A stretch of 64,000 bases of DNA from Epithemia pelagica. Lineage: Eukaryota > Bacillariophyta > Bacillariophyceae > Surirellales > Surirellaceae. Position 1 is the first letter of the stretch, and each line of letters opens with the position of its first letter. Made by a program: the position numbers and the translations under genes. Shown piece after piece: positions 1 through 9,207 of this stretch. The notes beneath the pieces are model-generated. The model searched no databases. It had not been told where the DNA came from and was given only the letters and a program-made list of their open reading frames with translations. The stretch covers positions 3,241,233-3,305,232 of the forward strand of contig OX337239.1 in NCBI GenBank assembly GCA_946965045.2, written 5' to 3'.

Positions 1-480
1 GGTTGGTCGTGTTGGAACGCTAGTAGTCGCCCGAGGCGGTTTTGCTCGTCGCAATCCGAATGGCCCAATTCATCTATCTGTTTTTGCCAATTGTCGCAAT
101 GGACCAGAACGACAACAAGGAATCGAGTCTTGTCGTTGCCACACCACAACCTCCCGAACTACCAACGCAGCCACAAAACAAGAAGGCGGTCATCTTTCCT
201 CTTCCTAGCATACCTCAATTGGACGAAACTGACGGTGCCATTGCCGTGTAACCAACTGTGTTCAATTCCATCTTGGAAGTCGGAGCATTGACGACGACGA
301 CAACGAGTCAGGCAACGTCCACCACCACTACTTCCTGTCGCAGCATTGCTCGTCCGGTTGCTCATGCCTGGAAACAAGCTCCTCCTCATCGCGATGTCGT
401 GCCCCTCGATGACAGTTCCGCCGAAACCTTGTTGCACGATTACAACACTGTCGCACAAGAGTACTCTACCTCCACTTTGT
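1..480 (+). pseudogene. Decayed fragment of a repeated Thr/Asn-rich gene (D1-tail type, copy 1)
   Basis: The window opens inside a decayed copy of a sequence that recurs at 6700-7294, 32800-33126, 41941-42110 and 59790-60240. Shared landmarks are SILEVGALT, CRSIAR, HAWKQA and VLPLNDSS (here VVPLDDSS). The first 60 bases match the 3' part of the 6650-7294 copy (SPEAVV...FCSSQSEW), so pieces of the ancestral gene are out of order here. No family is recognised, and the reading frames are interrupted in nearly every copy. Confidence 0.5.
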
Positions 481-582
481 GCCTCGCACTGACCTATTCA
501 TCATACAAAAGGACCTCTTCATCATCACAAATAATGTTGTCGCTCTCTCTCTCGTCGTCGACCAAAAGATACTTTTCTTGGG

Positions 583-648
583 GCTTGTCATGAAATCTAT
601 GTGCGATTGATTACCCTTCACCATCGTACGCAGGACTGGCACACCTTT
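583..648 (+). promoter_or_regulatory. U1 upstream block of K1
   Basis: A ~60-bp block with core CTTGTCATGAAATCTATG and CATCGTACGCA lies ~110-180 bp before the K1 start. Similar blocks precede K3, K5, K6, K7, K10 and K11. Its recurrence at similar distance before the ATG suggests promoter or 5' UTR, but shared descent by duplication explains it equally well. Confidence 0.35.
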
Positions 649-760
649 CTGTCGCCGCGGTCTCCACGCAAAAAAGCAAAGCTTCCACGCGTTGCTGTAT
701 TATTATTACAAAAATACCCTCTGCCATTTTTCTTGTCAACGTATTAGTAAAGCCGTGACC

Positions 761-1945
761 ATGACAACGACACTGAAAGAACAAGCATGGCAGTCGGGCC
801 TTGTCCTGTTAGACGAGACACATGAATGGAATTTCGAGGACTGGCCTCCTCTTGAGGGTGAATGGCGTTCTCGTCATGCTTCGGTCGTACTGAATCATCC
901 CGATAACAACCAAGAACAAACCGTCGTCGTGTTGGGTGGATATCGAACAGGTCAATGCGAGCTCGATTCGGTTCTTACATTGAATCTATCACACCCCAGC
1001 AAGCAGTGGCGAGAAGGACCATCCATGGACAAGACACGTGCTGGACATGCCGCTGTTGTTTGCAATGGCGGCGTGTACGTGATGGGAGGATACAGTCGAG
1101 GACTTTTGGATTGTATTGAACGAATCGATGCCAATGATTTGCTTCGATCATCCTTTACAACCACCACCACACAGGATAGTTATTGGACAACATTGACATG
1201 TCGATTATCAACGGGACGAGTGGGATGTTGTGCTGTTGCCGTGCACAACCGATACATCGTTGTAATGGGTGGACGCAGCAATCGTTATTGGTCGTCGGTG
1301 GATATTGTTGATACCAGCAATCACACTCTCATTGAGGGACCATCTATGACTGTTCCTCGATCATACTTTGACAGCGCAGTCGTTGGACACCGCATCTTTG
1401 TCGTTGGAGGCCGAAACGATGACAATGTACTTGATTCGGTGGAGTATTTGGACTTTGCAGAGGAGAGAAAAGACGACTCTTTGACGACAGTCATTTCCTT
1501 CTCGTCCGCTTGGACCACTCACTCTGAATTGGTGCTTTCCAACCCTCGAGCTTTTTGTGCAATGGTAGCCGTGGGATCTTGTCTGGTGGTGGCGGGAGGA
1601 CGAGGCAATTTAAGTGTGGAAGTCTTGGATACGCACCGCAACCGTGTGTGGAATCTCCCTGGACTGCAAGAAGATCGTTGGGGCTGCAGTATGGTGTCTG
1701 TTCCCAATCAAGTTGCCGTGATTGGTGGATGGCGCACTACTTCCTGTGCGACATTGCCACTAATGGATAGGAATTCGTGGTGCTTTCGTCGACTCTGTGA
1801 GCAGCAATCGAACGGATGGTATGATTCTCTTGAAGGTATGGGTATCCGAGATGATGATATTTCTCCCTTCTCCACCTCGACATCAGCTCATAAACGAACA
1901 AAGCCCGATACACGCCGTGGTGATGAAGGCAAGGATGGAACTTGA
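761..1945 (+). CDS. Kelch-repeat protein K1
   Basis: Encodes 394 residues. Kelch glycine doublets are visible at residues 59-60 (VVVLGGY), 109-110 (VYVMGGY), 170-171 (IVVMGGR), 216-217 (FVVGGR), 279-280 (VVAGGR) and 322-323 (AVIGGW), predicting a six-bladed beta-propeller, a fold normally used for protein binding. No other domain, signal peptide or membrane segment is seen. The start is placed at MTTTLKEQAW because that sequence is shared by genes with unrelated upstream DNA; the frame stays open to 692. The gene ends with WCFRRLCEQQ and a basic tail (KRTKPDTRR). It is a mosaic: blades 4-5 are nearest K4, blade 6 nearest K7, and the tail resembles K6/K11. The cellular role is unknown. Confidence 0.85.
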   Translation: MTTTLKEQAWQSGLVLLDETHEWNFEDWPPLEGEWRSRHASVVLNHPDNNQEQTVVVLGGYRTGQCELDSVLTLNLSHPSKQWREGPSMDKTRAGHAAVVCNGGVYVMGGYSRGLLDCIERIDANDLLRSSFTTTTTQDSYWTTLTCRLSTGRVGCCAVAVHNRYIVVMGGRSNRYWSSVDIVDTSNHTLIEGPSMTVPRSYFDSAVVGHRIFVVGGRNDDNVLDSVEYLDFAEERKDDSLTTVISFSSAWTTHSELVLSNPRAFCAMVAVGSCLVVAGGRGNLSVEVLDTHRNRVWNLPGLQEDRWGCSMVSVPNQVAVIGGWRTTSCATLPLMDRNSWCFRRLCEQQSNGWYDSLEGMGIRDDDISPFSTSTSAHKRTKPDTRRGDEGKDGT

Positions 1946-2600
1946 AATTTGCAACGTATTGCATGTATGTCCCAACAATAGCGGAACTATAGCATTATCA
2001 TTTTTTCTCAAACTGCAGTTTGATTGTTTTCTTCATGGCATTGCGACCTAAAGAGATATCACATACACCTTTGTACTAGTAGAAGACGAAAGTTACACCA
2101 TCCGGCATGACACTGCAAACAGGAGTGGAGCCAGGCCTTGGGTAGATGGCCATGGTACCATGCCTCTCTGCTGTTGATGGGGTCGAGTAATCATGCTGTG
2201 GAAGATTATGGTTACGTGCCTGAAACACTAGGCGTAGCGACTCGTTTAGACGGTCGTCTTCATTCCGACCATGCGTTCAATTGTGAGGTCCGGTCCTTCT
2301 ATGGCGAATGCCTGCGTGAGAGGACAGTACCCCGTCTCTCGACGTTTGTGGTTTCGGGTGACAGGACATTTGTGAATCGTTGGAATTTGTGACACCGACG
2401 TGTTCGATATTTTCTCCAATATTGCAACTATACTTTATCATGAGGTCAGCAATTTGCTTGCGTCGAACCAGCAATCAGTCTCTCCGAAGTGGCTCGTTGA
2501 CAGTCCATGGGTATCGGTCCTCGTAGGAAGACTTGAAAGGGCGATGCGACCCTTTCAAATAATCAATTCTTCACTACTCCAATCGGACGCGTCGGGAGGG
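1946..2600. repeat. D1 downstream block, copy 1
   Basis: This non-coding trailer is similar to the DNA after K6 (32295-32810) and K11 (59273-59780). All three carry recognisable stretches such as GCATGTATGTCC, GTACCATGCCTCTCTG and GTTCGATATTTtC-like sequence. It diverges after about 2450. No gene is supported in it. Confidence 0.6.
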
Positions 2601-3500
2601 AGTTAAATCGCGTTCCATACTTAAATCCGTAGTACTGCACTCCTCGTCACCGGCGCAACTACTCTCTTGGTCCGACTTTGAGCATTTGTTGCAAACATGA
2701 CGCTGCCATTCATAGCTGTCCTCATATCCACCAGCCAAGGTTGGGCAGTGGAATGCTCCTCCACTCTTTTGTCTTGGTTGTAGATCATCCTGGATGCAAG
2801 TTGTATGACATTTGCTGTAAAGCTAGATACTTTTTTCGAGCCTCCACATCTTTATGTACCTCCAATGGGGCGACTTTGTGATCGATTCAGCAGGTCCTCA
2901 TGGTGTCATGTTGAGAAAGGGTCCAAAATAATTGGCGTCTAGACTGCCATGCAGTGCCACAACACAAAGAGATTTATCTGGTCTTGTTGCTGGCGTCAAT
3001 CCTGATTTACTAGTTGGTCAGTACTGGAGGAGGATTCTCGTTCCAAGAAAGACATGTGGATCAGGAAGCATAACATTGTCCTAGTGCTCTTCTTTTGCTG
3101 TTGTTGTTGTTGTTGTTGTTTGTTACACTAGACCTCCTGTTGCGAATCGAAAGCCAAGGTACGATTTCTAGCTTGTTGCGATGAAAGTTGTCGTTGAGTA
3201 TTAGAGTCTTCTTTTGAGTCTTCCTCCACGGGAGACATGAGAGCGAGTCACAGCAGAAAACGCTGCCAGAAGGCGCGAAAAGGTCAATCTCCGAAACCAA
3301 AGACGGCGACGACGGCGACAGACACATTGTGGTGCTTGCTGATGGTATCTTTTTGTCGTTCGTTTCAATGGATATTCCCCCAAACTGATGTGGAGTCCCC
3401 CTCCCCCAAAGTCTGTGAGTCCCTTCCAAATCTTGGTCGCGGAATGAGGACATGAATGGCTCGCAGGCGCGCCGACCGAGACGAGCAGTGTTACTCTAAA
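2601..3500. other. Unassigned spacer with a GTT microsatellite
   Basis: No recognisable gene. A (GTT)n run lies at about 3093-3120. An open frame on the minus strand at 3061-3453 (130 codons, with an Asn run from the microsatellite) has no family signature and no second copy in the window, so I do not call it a gene. Confidence 0.4.
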
Positions 3501-4750
3501 ATATCGATTGATGTCGTCGCCAAAAAACGACCACTCTAATAGAATCTACTGCTACACTCAATGGGAAACAAGGCATCTAGCATCTACGGTATCATCCCAA
3601 CGGCAACGGCGTTCGATCCACGGCCATGGCGGCCAAAGAATGATCATCCCAATTGGCAGTCTAAACTCATGGCAGGTATTCCTTGGGAAACATCCAACCA
3701 CACTCCCACTGGCGCAACAGATGGACCCATGACATGCATTGCGCAACCTGCCGGTGCTTTTTGTAAAAGACGCCTAGCCAGGTTGCCAAGGTCAACAGTT
3801 TACAAGCACCGTACCATGCCATGTCAGCAGCAAGTGGCCTTGGCCTTTTGATCCGTTGTATTACTGGGGTTCTTCGCGAGAGACACCACGACCCATGGCA
3901 AAAATTGCAGGATGACAAAACTGACCTGAGCCAGTACCATGACAGCGACCGGTACCCGTCATGACCATCGACCAGCAGGATGGAACAACAAGAGCAGTAC
4001 CAACAACAACAGCTCGGTCGACGAAACAACAACAGCTCGGTCGAACCAAGTTCCTTCCCAGACGAGACTCGCATCACTTCCCAGGTCTCCATCCACGACC
4101 AGTACACAGTGCCGTTGCTTTTTCGTCGACTCGGTATTTGTTGATGGGAACCAACAACCAGACACACTGTGGAGTATTCATTGCATGGTTGGATATTCCA
4201 TGGCACTGTGATTTGGGATGATTGAAAAATGCCAACCAGATCACGACTATACTCTACTCCACCGCCCATTTCAAGTGACATCAGCAACAACCACAAAAGA
4301 TCTGAAACGAATCCACACCACATTCATTGCTCTTACGTGTATTCCCGGCTGATGCTTCAAGGTCTGCAGCAACTGGATTGTCCTTTTACGTCATCTTTCG
4401 TATTGTTCGGTACTAGAAGGACTCTTCTTGTCTTCACCAGAAATGATCCACTCGGTTCCCAAAGTCACATGGTGGCCACCTTTTCTTGTTGGCACCCACC
4501 AGCACATTGCTGATTTCTGCTCTCTAGGGATTGGAAACAAGCCTTGGTTGCAGGCAAGGAGCATCCTGCCATTCGCAGAAAAACATGCCCTATCGGTATA
4601 CTGCTAGTGTTCCCAAGGGCGTTTGGCAGAGCTCGGACATTGGCGGAAACTAGAGACGACGGAATGACGAACATGTCAGTAAGCAGTGCAACCGCAATTA
4701 TGGGTATAGCAGCGGCGGCAAGGATGCCGAAACGATGACAATCTGGCTAC
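3501..4750 (-). pseudogene. U2 distal block upstream of K2, decayed minus-strand gene remains
   Basis: Related DNA lies before K4 (15282-16880), K8 (46700-47540) and K9 (50760-51610); shared stretches include GACTCGGTAT, AACCAACAACCAGACA, GCAACTGGATTGTCC and CCCAAGGGCGTTTGGC. A minus-strand open frame at 3667-4323 is rich in Ser, Cys and Trp and looks like an accidental frame in decayed sequence. The K4 copy is the best preserved relative. Confidence 0.4.
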
Positions 4751-4751
4751 G

Positions 4752-4771
4752 GTCACGATTTGTCTCGTGCC
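4752..4771. promoter_or_regulatory. U2 inverted repeat before K2
   Basis: GTCACGA, six bases, then TCGTGCC: one mismatch from the perfect 7-bp inverted repeat seen before K4, K8 and K9. It lies 145 bp before the K2 ATG. Confidence 0.4.
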
Positions 4772-4916
4772 GAAAGCTCCTGTCCATCCATTTCGTCAAG
4801 TCAGTCGTGCTTCCAGTCCGCACCCATCACAATCACAACAGCAGAGCAAACCTACCTGCCTCTTACAAGACAGTGTCTCGATCATCATAAATTCTGTAGT
4901 CGAAACGTTTGCAACC

Positions 4917-6116
4917 ATGACCACAACACTGAAAGAACAAGCATGGCTGTCAGGCCTTGTCCTTTCCGACAAGACACCCGAGTGGAATTTCGAGGACTTG
5001 CCTCCGCTTGAGGGTGGATGGCGAGAGTATCATACATCGGTCGTGCTAAATCATCTCGGTGCGGACAACAACAGACAAACCATTGTCGTGTTGGGTGGAT
5101 ACCGAGCAGGTCAAGGCGAGCTCGATTCAGTTCTTGTACTGAATTTAGCAGACCCAAAGAAGCAGTGGCGAGAAGGGCCATCCATGAACAAGGCACGTTA
5201 TAAACATGCTGCTGTTGTGTGCAATAGAGGGGTCTACGTGATGGGAGGATACACTAATAGATATTCAAGTTTGGATTGTATCGAACAAATTAATGCCACC
5301 GATTTGCTCCAACCATCTTCGACATCAAGCAGCTCGAAGAAGAGCCATTGGACGACATTGACATGCCGGTTATCAGTGGAACGATCAGGATGTTGTGCTG
5401 TTGCGGTTCACAACCGATACATCGTTGTAATGGGTGGCAATAACAACGATGGTTATTTGTCGTCAGTGGATATCATTGATACCAACAATCACACTGTCAC
5501 TGTGGGACCAAGCATGACTGTTCCACGACAATCGTGTGCCAGTGCAATCGTTGGTCACCGCATCTTTGTCGTTGGAGGTCATAACGATAATGGCCATCTT
5601 TACTCGGTGGAGTATTTGGACTATGCAACACCCTGTGACAAGGATGCAACAAAAAAGGAGATAGGCTCGACATTCATTTCTTTCTCGTCCACCTGGATCA
5701 CTCATCCTGAGTTGGTGCTTTCCAATGCACGATTATCTTGTGCAATGGTTGCGATGGGATCCTGTCTGGTTGTGACGGGAGGATTCGAATCATCTGTGGA
5801 AGTGTTGGATACGCGCCGCAACCGTGTGTGGAATCTCCCACCATTCACTAACTACCACAATGGTTGTACTATGGTGACTGTTGCCAATCAAGTTGCCGTG
5901 ATTGGTGGATGGCGCAATCCTACCTGTGTGACATTGCCACTAATGGATAGGAATTCGTGGTGTTTTCGTCGACTTTGTGAGCAGCAATCGAACGGATGGT
6001 ATCATTCTCTTGAAGGTATAGGTATCCGAGATGCTGATATCTTGACATTGGCATCAGCACGTCAACGCGCAAGGTCCAATACTCAAAGTGGTGATGAAGG
6101 GGCGGATGAAGCCTAG
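4917..6116 (+). CDS. Kelch-repeat protein K2
   Basis: Encodes 399 residues starting MTTTLKEQAW and carrying the six Kelch glycine doublets of the family (VVVLGGY, VYVMGGY, VVMGGN, FVVGGH, VVTGGF, AVIGGW). A Ser-rich loop (SSTSSSSKK) follows blade 2. The C-terminal segment WCFRRLCEQQ and a basic tail are present; relative to K4 the tail lacks three residues (SPF), an in-frame 9-bp loss. The frame is open upstream to 4767, and this 50-codon extension is also open in K4, K8 and K9, so an earlier start cannot be excluded; I use the ATG common to all copies. Predicted propeller-type binding protein of unknown partner. Confidence 0.83.
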   Translation: MTTTLKEQAWLSGLVLSDKTPEWNFEDLPPLEGGWREYHTSVVLNHLGADNNRQTIVVLGGYRAGQGELDSVLVLNLADPKKQWREGPSMNKARYKHAAVVCNRGVYVMGGYTNRYSSLDCIEQINATDLLQPSSTSSSSKKSHWTTLTCRLSVERSGCCAVAVHNRYIVVMGGNNNDGYLSSVDIIDTNNHTVTVGPSMTVPRQSCASAIVGHRIFVVGGHNDNGHLYSVEYLDYATPCDKDATKKEIGSTFISFSSTWITHPELVLSNARLSCAMVAMGSCLVVTGGFESSVEVLDTRRNRVWNLPPFTNYHNGCTMVTVANQVAVIGGWRNPTCVTLPLMDRNSWCFRRLCEQQSNGWYHSLEGIGIRDADILTLASARQRARSNTQSGDEGADEA

Positions 6117-6640
6117 CCGTTTATTTCTCGAGTGGTTGACTTGTTTTCTACATTCGATTGCAATACTAGAACCTAGTATTAAGTGTTTACTCAAAAGTAG
6201 AAAGAACATGTTGCAAGAAAGAAGGTGCTTGTTTGTTATGGAAGGATCGATCCCACTTTTATATCTCTACAAGTGGTACTGCGCTTCGGCCATTACCTGT
6301 TTCCTGTCAGTTGTGGGACAGTGCCACCACCGTGGCTGTGTAGTCGTGAGACTAGAATCGGGTACTTTGTGGTGGCGTCATGGCACTCTACATAACACAG
6401 CGTGGTCCATGGAATGGTAGCTGTGGCACAACCAATGAGAGGAGCAGGAACAGAAGCACACCAAGGCGAAACCTTGTTGGACCTGATGTTGTCCGCTTCG
6501 AATGGTTCTTCCTCGAAAGATGACAATGGGTCGACTTTGGATGGAAGTAAGGAGGGAGGACCATCTCATATCCAATTCCGACGTTTTGGTCAAGAGCAGG
6601 TTGTCCCTTTCGGAGGAGTCACCGCTCCAATCGCAATGCC
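6117..6640. repeat. D2 downstream block, copy 1
   Basis: The start (CTAGCCGTTTATTTCTCGAG) is shared with the DNA after K4 (18256 on) and K10 (56290 on), and a diverged version follows K8. It includes AAGTAGAAAGAACATGTT and a later stretch with GTGGCATCATGGCAC-like sequence. No coding gene is supported. Confidence 0.6.
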
Positions 6641-6649
6641 TTCTTCTAG

Positions 6650-7294
6650 TTGCTGTTGCATGTGAATCGCAATACGTTGCTGCACTTGTCATGTGATGTC
6701 AAGCCGGAATGGCCCAATGAAGATGACGAGTCCAAGAGGAACCCACCAAATCAGATCGAGGGTCGTCCCAATTGTCGCAATGGACCAGAACGAAAACAAG
6801 GAATCGAGTCTCGACGTTGCGACGAGACAGACAGGACACCTCCCCCCACCACTACTTTCTGTCGCAGCATTGCTCGTTCAACTGCTCATGCCTGGAAACA
6901 TGCCGCTCTCCATCGCGATGTCTTGCCCCTCAATGCCAGTTCCACCGAAACCTTGTTGCACGACAACAACGCTGTCGAACAGCAGTGTTGGACCTTGACC
7001 ACTACATCCTTTGTGCATCGTACCGAACTCAGCAGCAGCACCAACAACACAACCACGACAACGAATGCCGCCGATCATGTCTTGGCCATTATGGAAGCCT
7101 TGCCACCCACACCGTATGAATGGTTGTTGGTGTTGGAACACGAGTCGCCCGAGGCGGTTGTGGTCGAATGGTTTTGCTCGTCGCAGTCGGAATGGCGAAA
7201 TTCGTGTATATGCTCGGAGCTATACCTGATCGAACCAAGTATCCATGACGGTGAGCGTTTGCTGTGGCAACGGTTGATTGTTTTCTTGCCTTGA
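6650..7294 (+). pseudogene. Best-preserved copy of the Thr/Asn-rich repeated gene
   Basis: A continuous 214-codon frame contains CRSIAR, AHAWKHAALHRDVLPLN, a Thr/Asn-rich linker (SSSTNNTTTTTNAADHVLAIM) and a C-terminal part with YEWLLVLEHESPEAVVVEW and QRLIVFLP. Other copies (1-480, 32800-33126, 59790-60240) keep parts of it with frame changes, which marks it as one ancestral gene family rather than chance. No domain is recognised. The 5' part before about 6790 is less conserved, so the true start is uncertain. Could be a live gene fragment or simply the least damaged pseudogene. Confidence 0.4.
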
Positions 7295-7418
7295 GGAGAA
7301 TGTGGTCGGAACAGGGCTCGATGGTTCGGACGTCAATGGCAAAAAGGGTTGTGGGTAAGTAAAAGTCTGGGAAACCTTGTGGTGTGAGACTGCCTGAACA
7401 ACCAGTATGTGGTAAGTC

Positions 7419-7630
7419 TACTTTAATAGCTGAGGGTGGACGAGGAGGAGCTAGGGTGTGAGGAGTGGCTCAGCTCCGAGAAGGGCAATAGCGACGAGGA
7501 GTGGACTGCCCCTGTGAGATCCGCGTAAGCGGATCGAGGGGGCAGTCCACGACGAGAAGCTATTGCCCGACGAGGAGTTAAGCCACGAGGAGCGCCCTGC
7601 GATGAGGAGTCCCTCAGGGCTATTAAAGTA
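7419..7630 (+). ncRNA. Candidate structured RNA: long nested hairpin with GNRA-type loop and tandem G-A motifs
   Basis: Seen directly: nested inverted repeats share one centre. From inside out: GATCCGC/GCGGATC (7518-7524 with 7529-7535) around loop GTAA; GTGGACTGCCCC with its complement (7501-7512/7539-7550); GGGCAATAGC/GCTATTGCCC (7483-7492/7559-7568); GTGGCT/AGCCAC (7465-7470/7581-7586); AGGG/CCCT (7453-7456/7595-7598); TGAGGG and TACTTTAATAG with their complements (7419-7436/7611-7630). The spacers between stems (GACGAGGAG-like) run in the same direction on both arms. Placed opposite each other they give C-G or G-C pairs alternating with tandem G-A/A-G mismatches. These features and the GNRA-type loop exist on the + strand only; the minus strand would give T-C mismatches and a TTAC loop. 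Inference: a transcribed, folded RNA, or a single-stranded DNA foldback. No known family is recognised. Confidence 0.5.
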
Positions 7631-7646
7631 TGTTAGCTTCCTTTGT

Positions 7647-7660
7647 CACGAGGAGTCGTG
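7647..7660 (+). other. Small hairpin with GGAG loop
   Basis: CACGA, GGAG, TCGTG: a perfect 5-bp stem 17 bases after the long hairpin. It contains the same CGAGGAG word as the spacers of that structure, suggesting it belongs to the same unit. Confidence 0.4.
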
Positions 7661-7972
7661 CCAGCGCACCCAAGGTAATTTTCGATCATATTAAGTGATC
7701 GGTTCTCTGAATGGATACTTAGTAGTCGTGAGCCTAATTAGTGTTACACATTTAGGCAGGCCTAATTTTTGATAGGGCACTAGGTAATCTTCAATTCTTT
7801 GTAAATAACCGCGTCAAATAAGTGATCACATCCGATTACATCGGATGATTTATAACGGTTTACCCTAAGTATCATTCGTTTTACATATGTAGAAAGCCAA
7901 TCAATTTCCGAGGCGTGATTGTTGTATAAATAAGATAACAGAATACTTGGAGTCAATGTTTGTCCCCCACCC

Positions 7973-7994
7973 ACACCCACCCCCACCCCGACCC
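7973..7994 (-). other. Potential G-quadruplex tract (minus strand)
   Basis: The + strand carries runs CCCCC, CCC, CCC, CCCCC, CCCC separated by one to three bases; the minus strand therefore has five close G-runs of three or more, the classical quadruplex pattern. Confidence 0.45.
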
Positions 7995-8420
7995 GACCAC
8001 AACCACACTGATTAAACGACACAACAACTATTTTTCATGATTACACTAGAATAAAAACTCTAAGTACAGTAATTTTTGGGGCTTAGGTAGTGTGAGTGTG
8101 GCGAGTGACTCACTCCTCAGTGAGTGGGGAAGGGCACGACGACGGTAGAACGACGAGTGGTGAAGGTAGAATTCAACACCCACCAAGAATCGGACATGTG
8201 CACCACGGCCAAATCGGACGTCAGGTCAGCGAGACGTTTTACCTGGAACACGGCAAACTCAAAGGTTAAGTGATGATTGTCCGTCAGAACACCAAACCGC
8301 GCGGTGGAACCTGACCAATTCGACTACGCAATGTGAGATATTGGCCATCTTGCTTCTTCTGGGCGATAAAGAGAGCGGCGTAGCATCCCAATTCCCGACT
8401 GTCGCAAGGTCTTGAGTGGC

Positions 8421-9207
8421 ATTCAATCGTGCCACGATGTGGGACGTTGAGACTTTGTCATTGTCTCTTCAAGGTCCTGCTGCTATTGTCTTGAGGCAGA
8501 GCCGCAGTCGTCATCATCCTGCTAGTCATCATGGTTGCTTGATGAAGCCAGGGAAAAGCTTGACTGGTGGTGGTCGTTGTAGGGAGGGGAGGTGTCTTGT
8601 TGGTGTGTGGTTATTGGTGAAAGCAACCTCACCACTCGTTGTTCTGCCACAGCTGAGTGACCGTTGACCAAACTCGAGGCCTGTTCCACTCCTGTACATT
8701 CCTGACCCATCCGCAGATGCAACCGTCCACAATTGGATTTGTTCATTGCAAAGGCTGGTTTCTCTTAATTGTCGTGACAGTGGGGTCCTCATCTGGTTTG
8801 GCTCTATAAAAGGCTGTCGGTCGTTTTGATGTAACATGTAACATGGCTTTCGGATGGAACAATGTCTTTTGCCCAAATTCCTTATGCTAGTCAACGAAAG
8901 ACATGAGGATACTTCGACGCCTTGTTCTTGTGGATGTTGTCCATCGTTTGGTTTTGGGAACAGACGCGCATCTTTTGGGGAAAGATACGCTGTGCTTGCT
9001 GTGGTCCTGTCATGAAGTCTATGTGCGATATCGTACGTACGACAGACGCTCTCTGGGCTCCAAAGCTTCCACGTGTATTCTACTGTAAGAGTCCTCTCGC
9101 TTCCATCCATCGATCCATATTCCATATATTACCAAAACAACTCACAACAGCCGCAAAAGCACTCTTCTGTGATCCACATAAATTCTGCAGTCAAAACGTT
9201 TGGAAGC
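8421..9207. other. Upstream region of K3
   Basis: Fragments resemble the DNA upstream of K6 and K10 (for example TCATCTGGTTTGGCTC at ~8787, compare ~30100 and ~54350). A minus-strand frame at 8529-9125 has no family signature and is not supported as a gene. Confidence 0.4.
9007..9047 (+). promoter_or_regulatory. Diverged U1 block of K3
   Basis: CTGTCATGAAGTCTATGTGCG followed by ATCGTACGTACGACAG resembles the U1 block of K1 and K6. Directly before the ATG (9177-9207), however, the sequence is U2-like (AATTCTGCAGTC, AACGTTTGG), so the upstream DNA is a U1/U2 hybrid. Confidence 0.35.

Larger units (their letters stand above)
7295..8420. other. Single-copy insert with hairpins, AT-rich core and G-rich tract
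   Basis: This ~1.1 kb shows no relation to the other module blocks. It holds the long nested hairpin (7419-7630), a small hairpin CACGA-GGAG-TCGTG (7647-7660), an AT-rich stretch (about 7665-8060) with a perfect inverted repeat CATCCGA/TCGGATG (7829-7847), a C-rich run (7973-7994) and another hairpin ACTCACT-CCTC-AGTGAGT (8108-8125). No protein gene is supported. It may be one inserted element, but its ends were not found. Confidence 0.5.

Noticed and set aside
3061-3453. Minus-strand 130-codon frame with Asn run
   Set aside because: The Asn run is a microsatellite, there is no second copy and no family signature.
7598-7632. Hammerhead ribozyme core (GATGAGGAG)
   Set aside because: The required GAAA segment and cleavage-site arrangement are absent; the word is one of the regular spacers of the hairpin.
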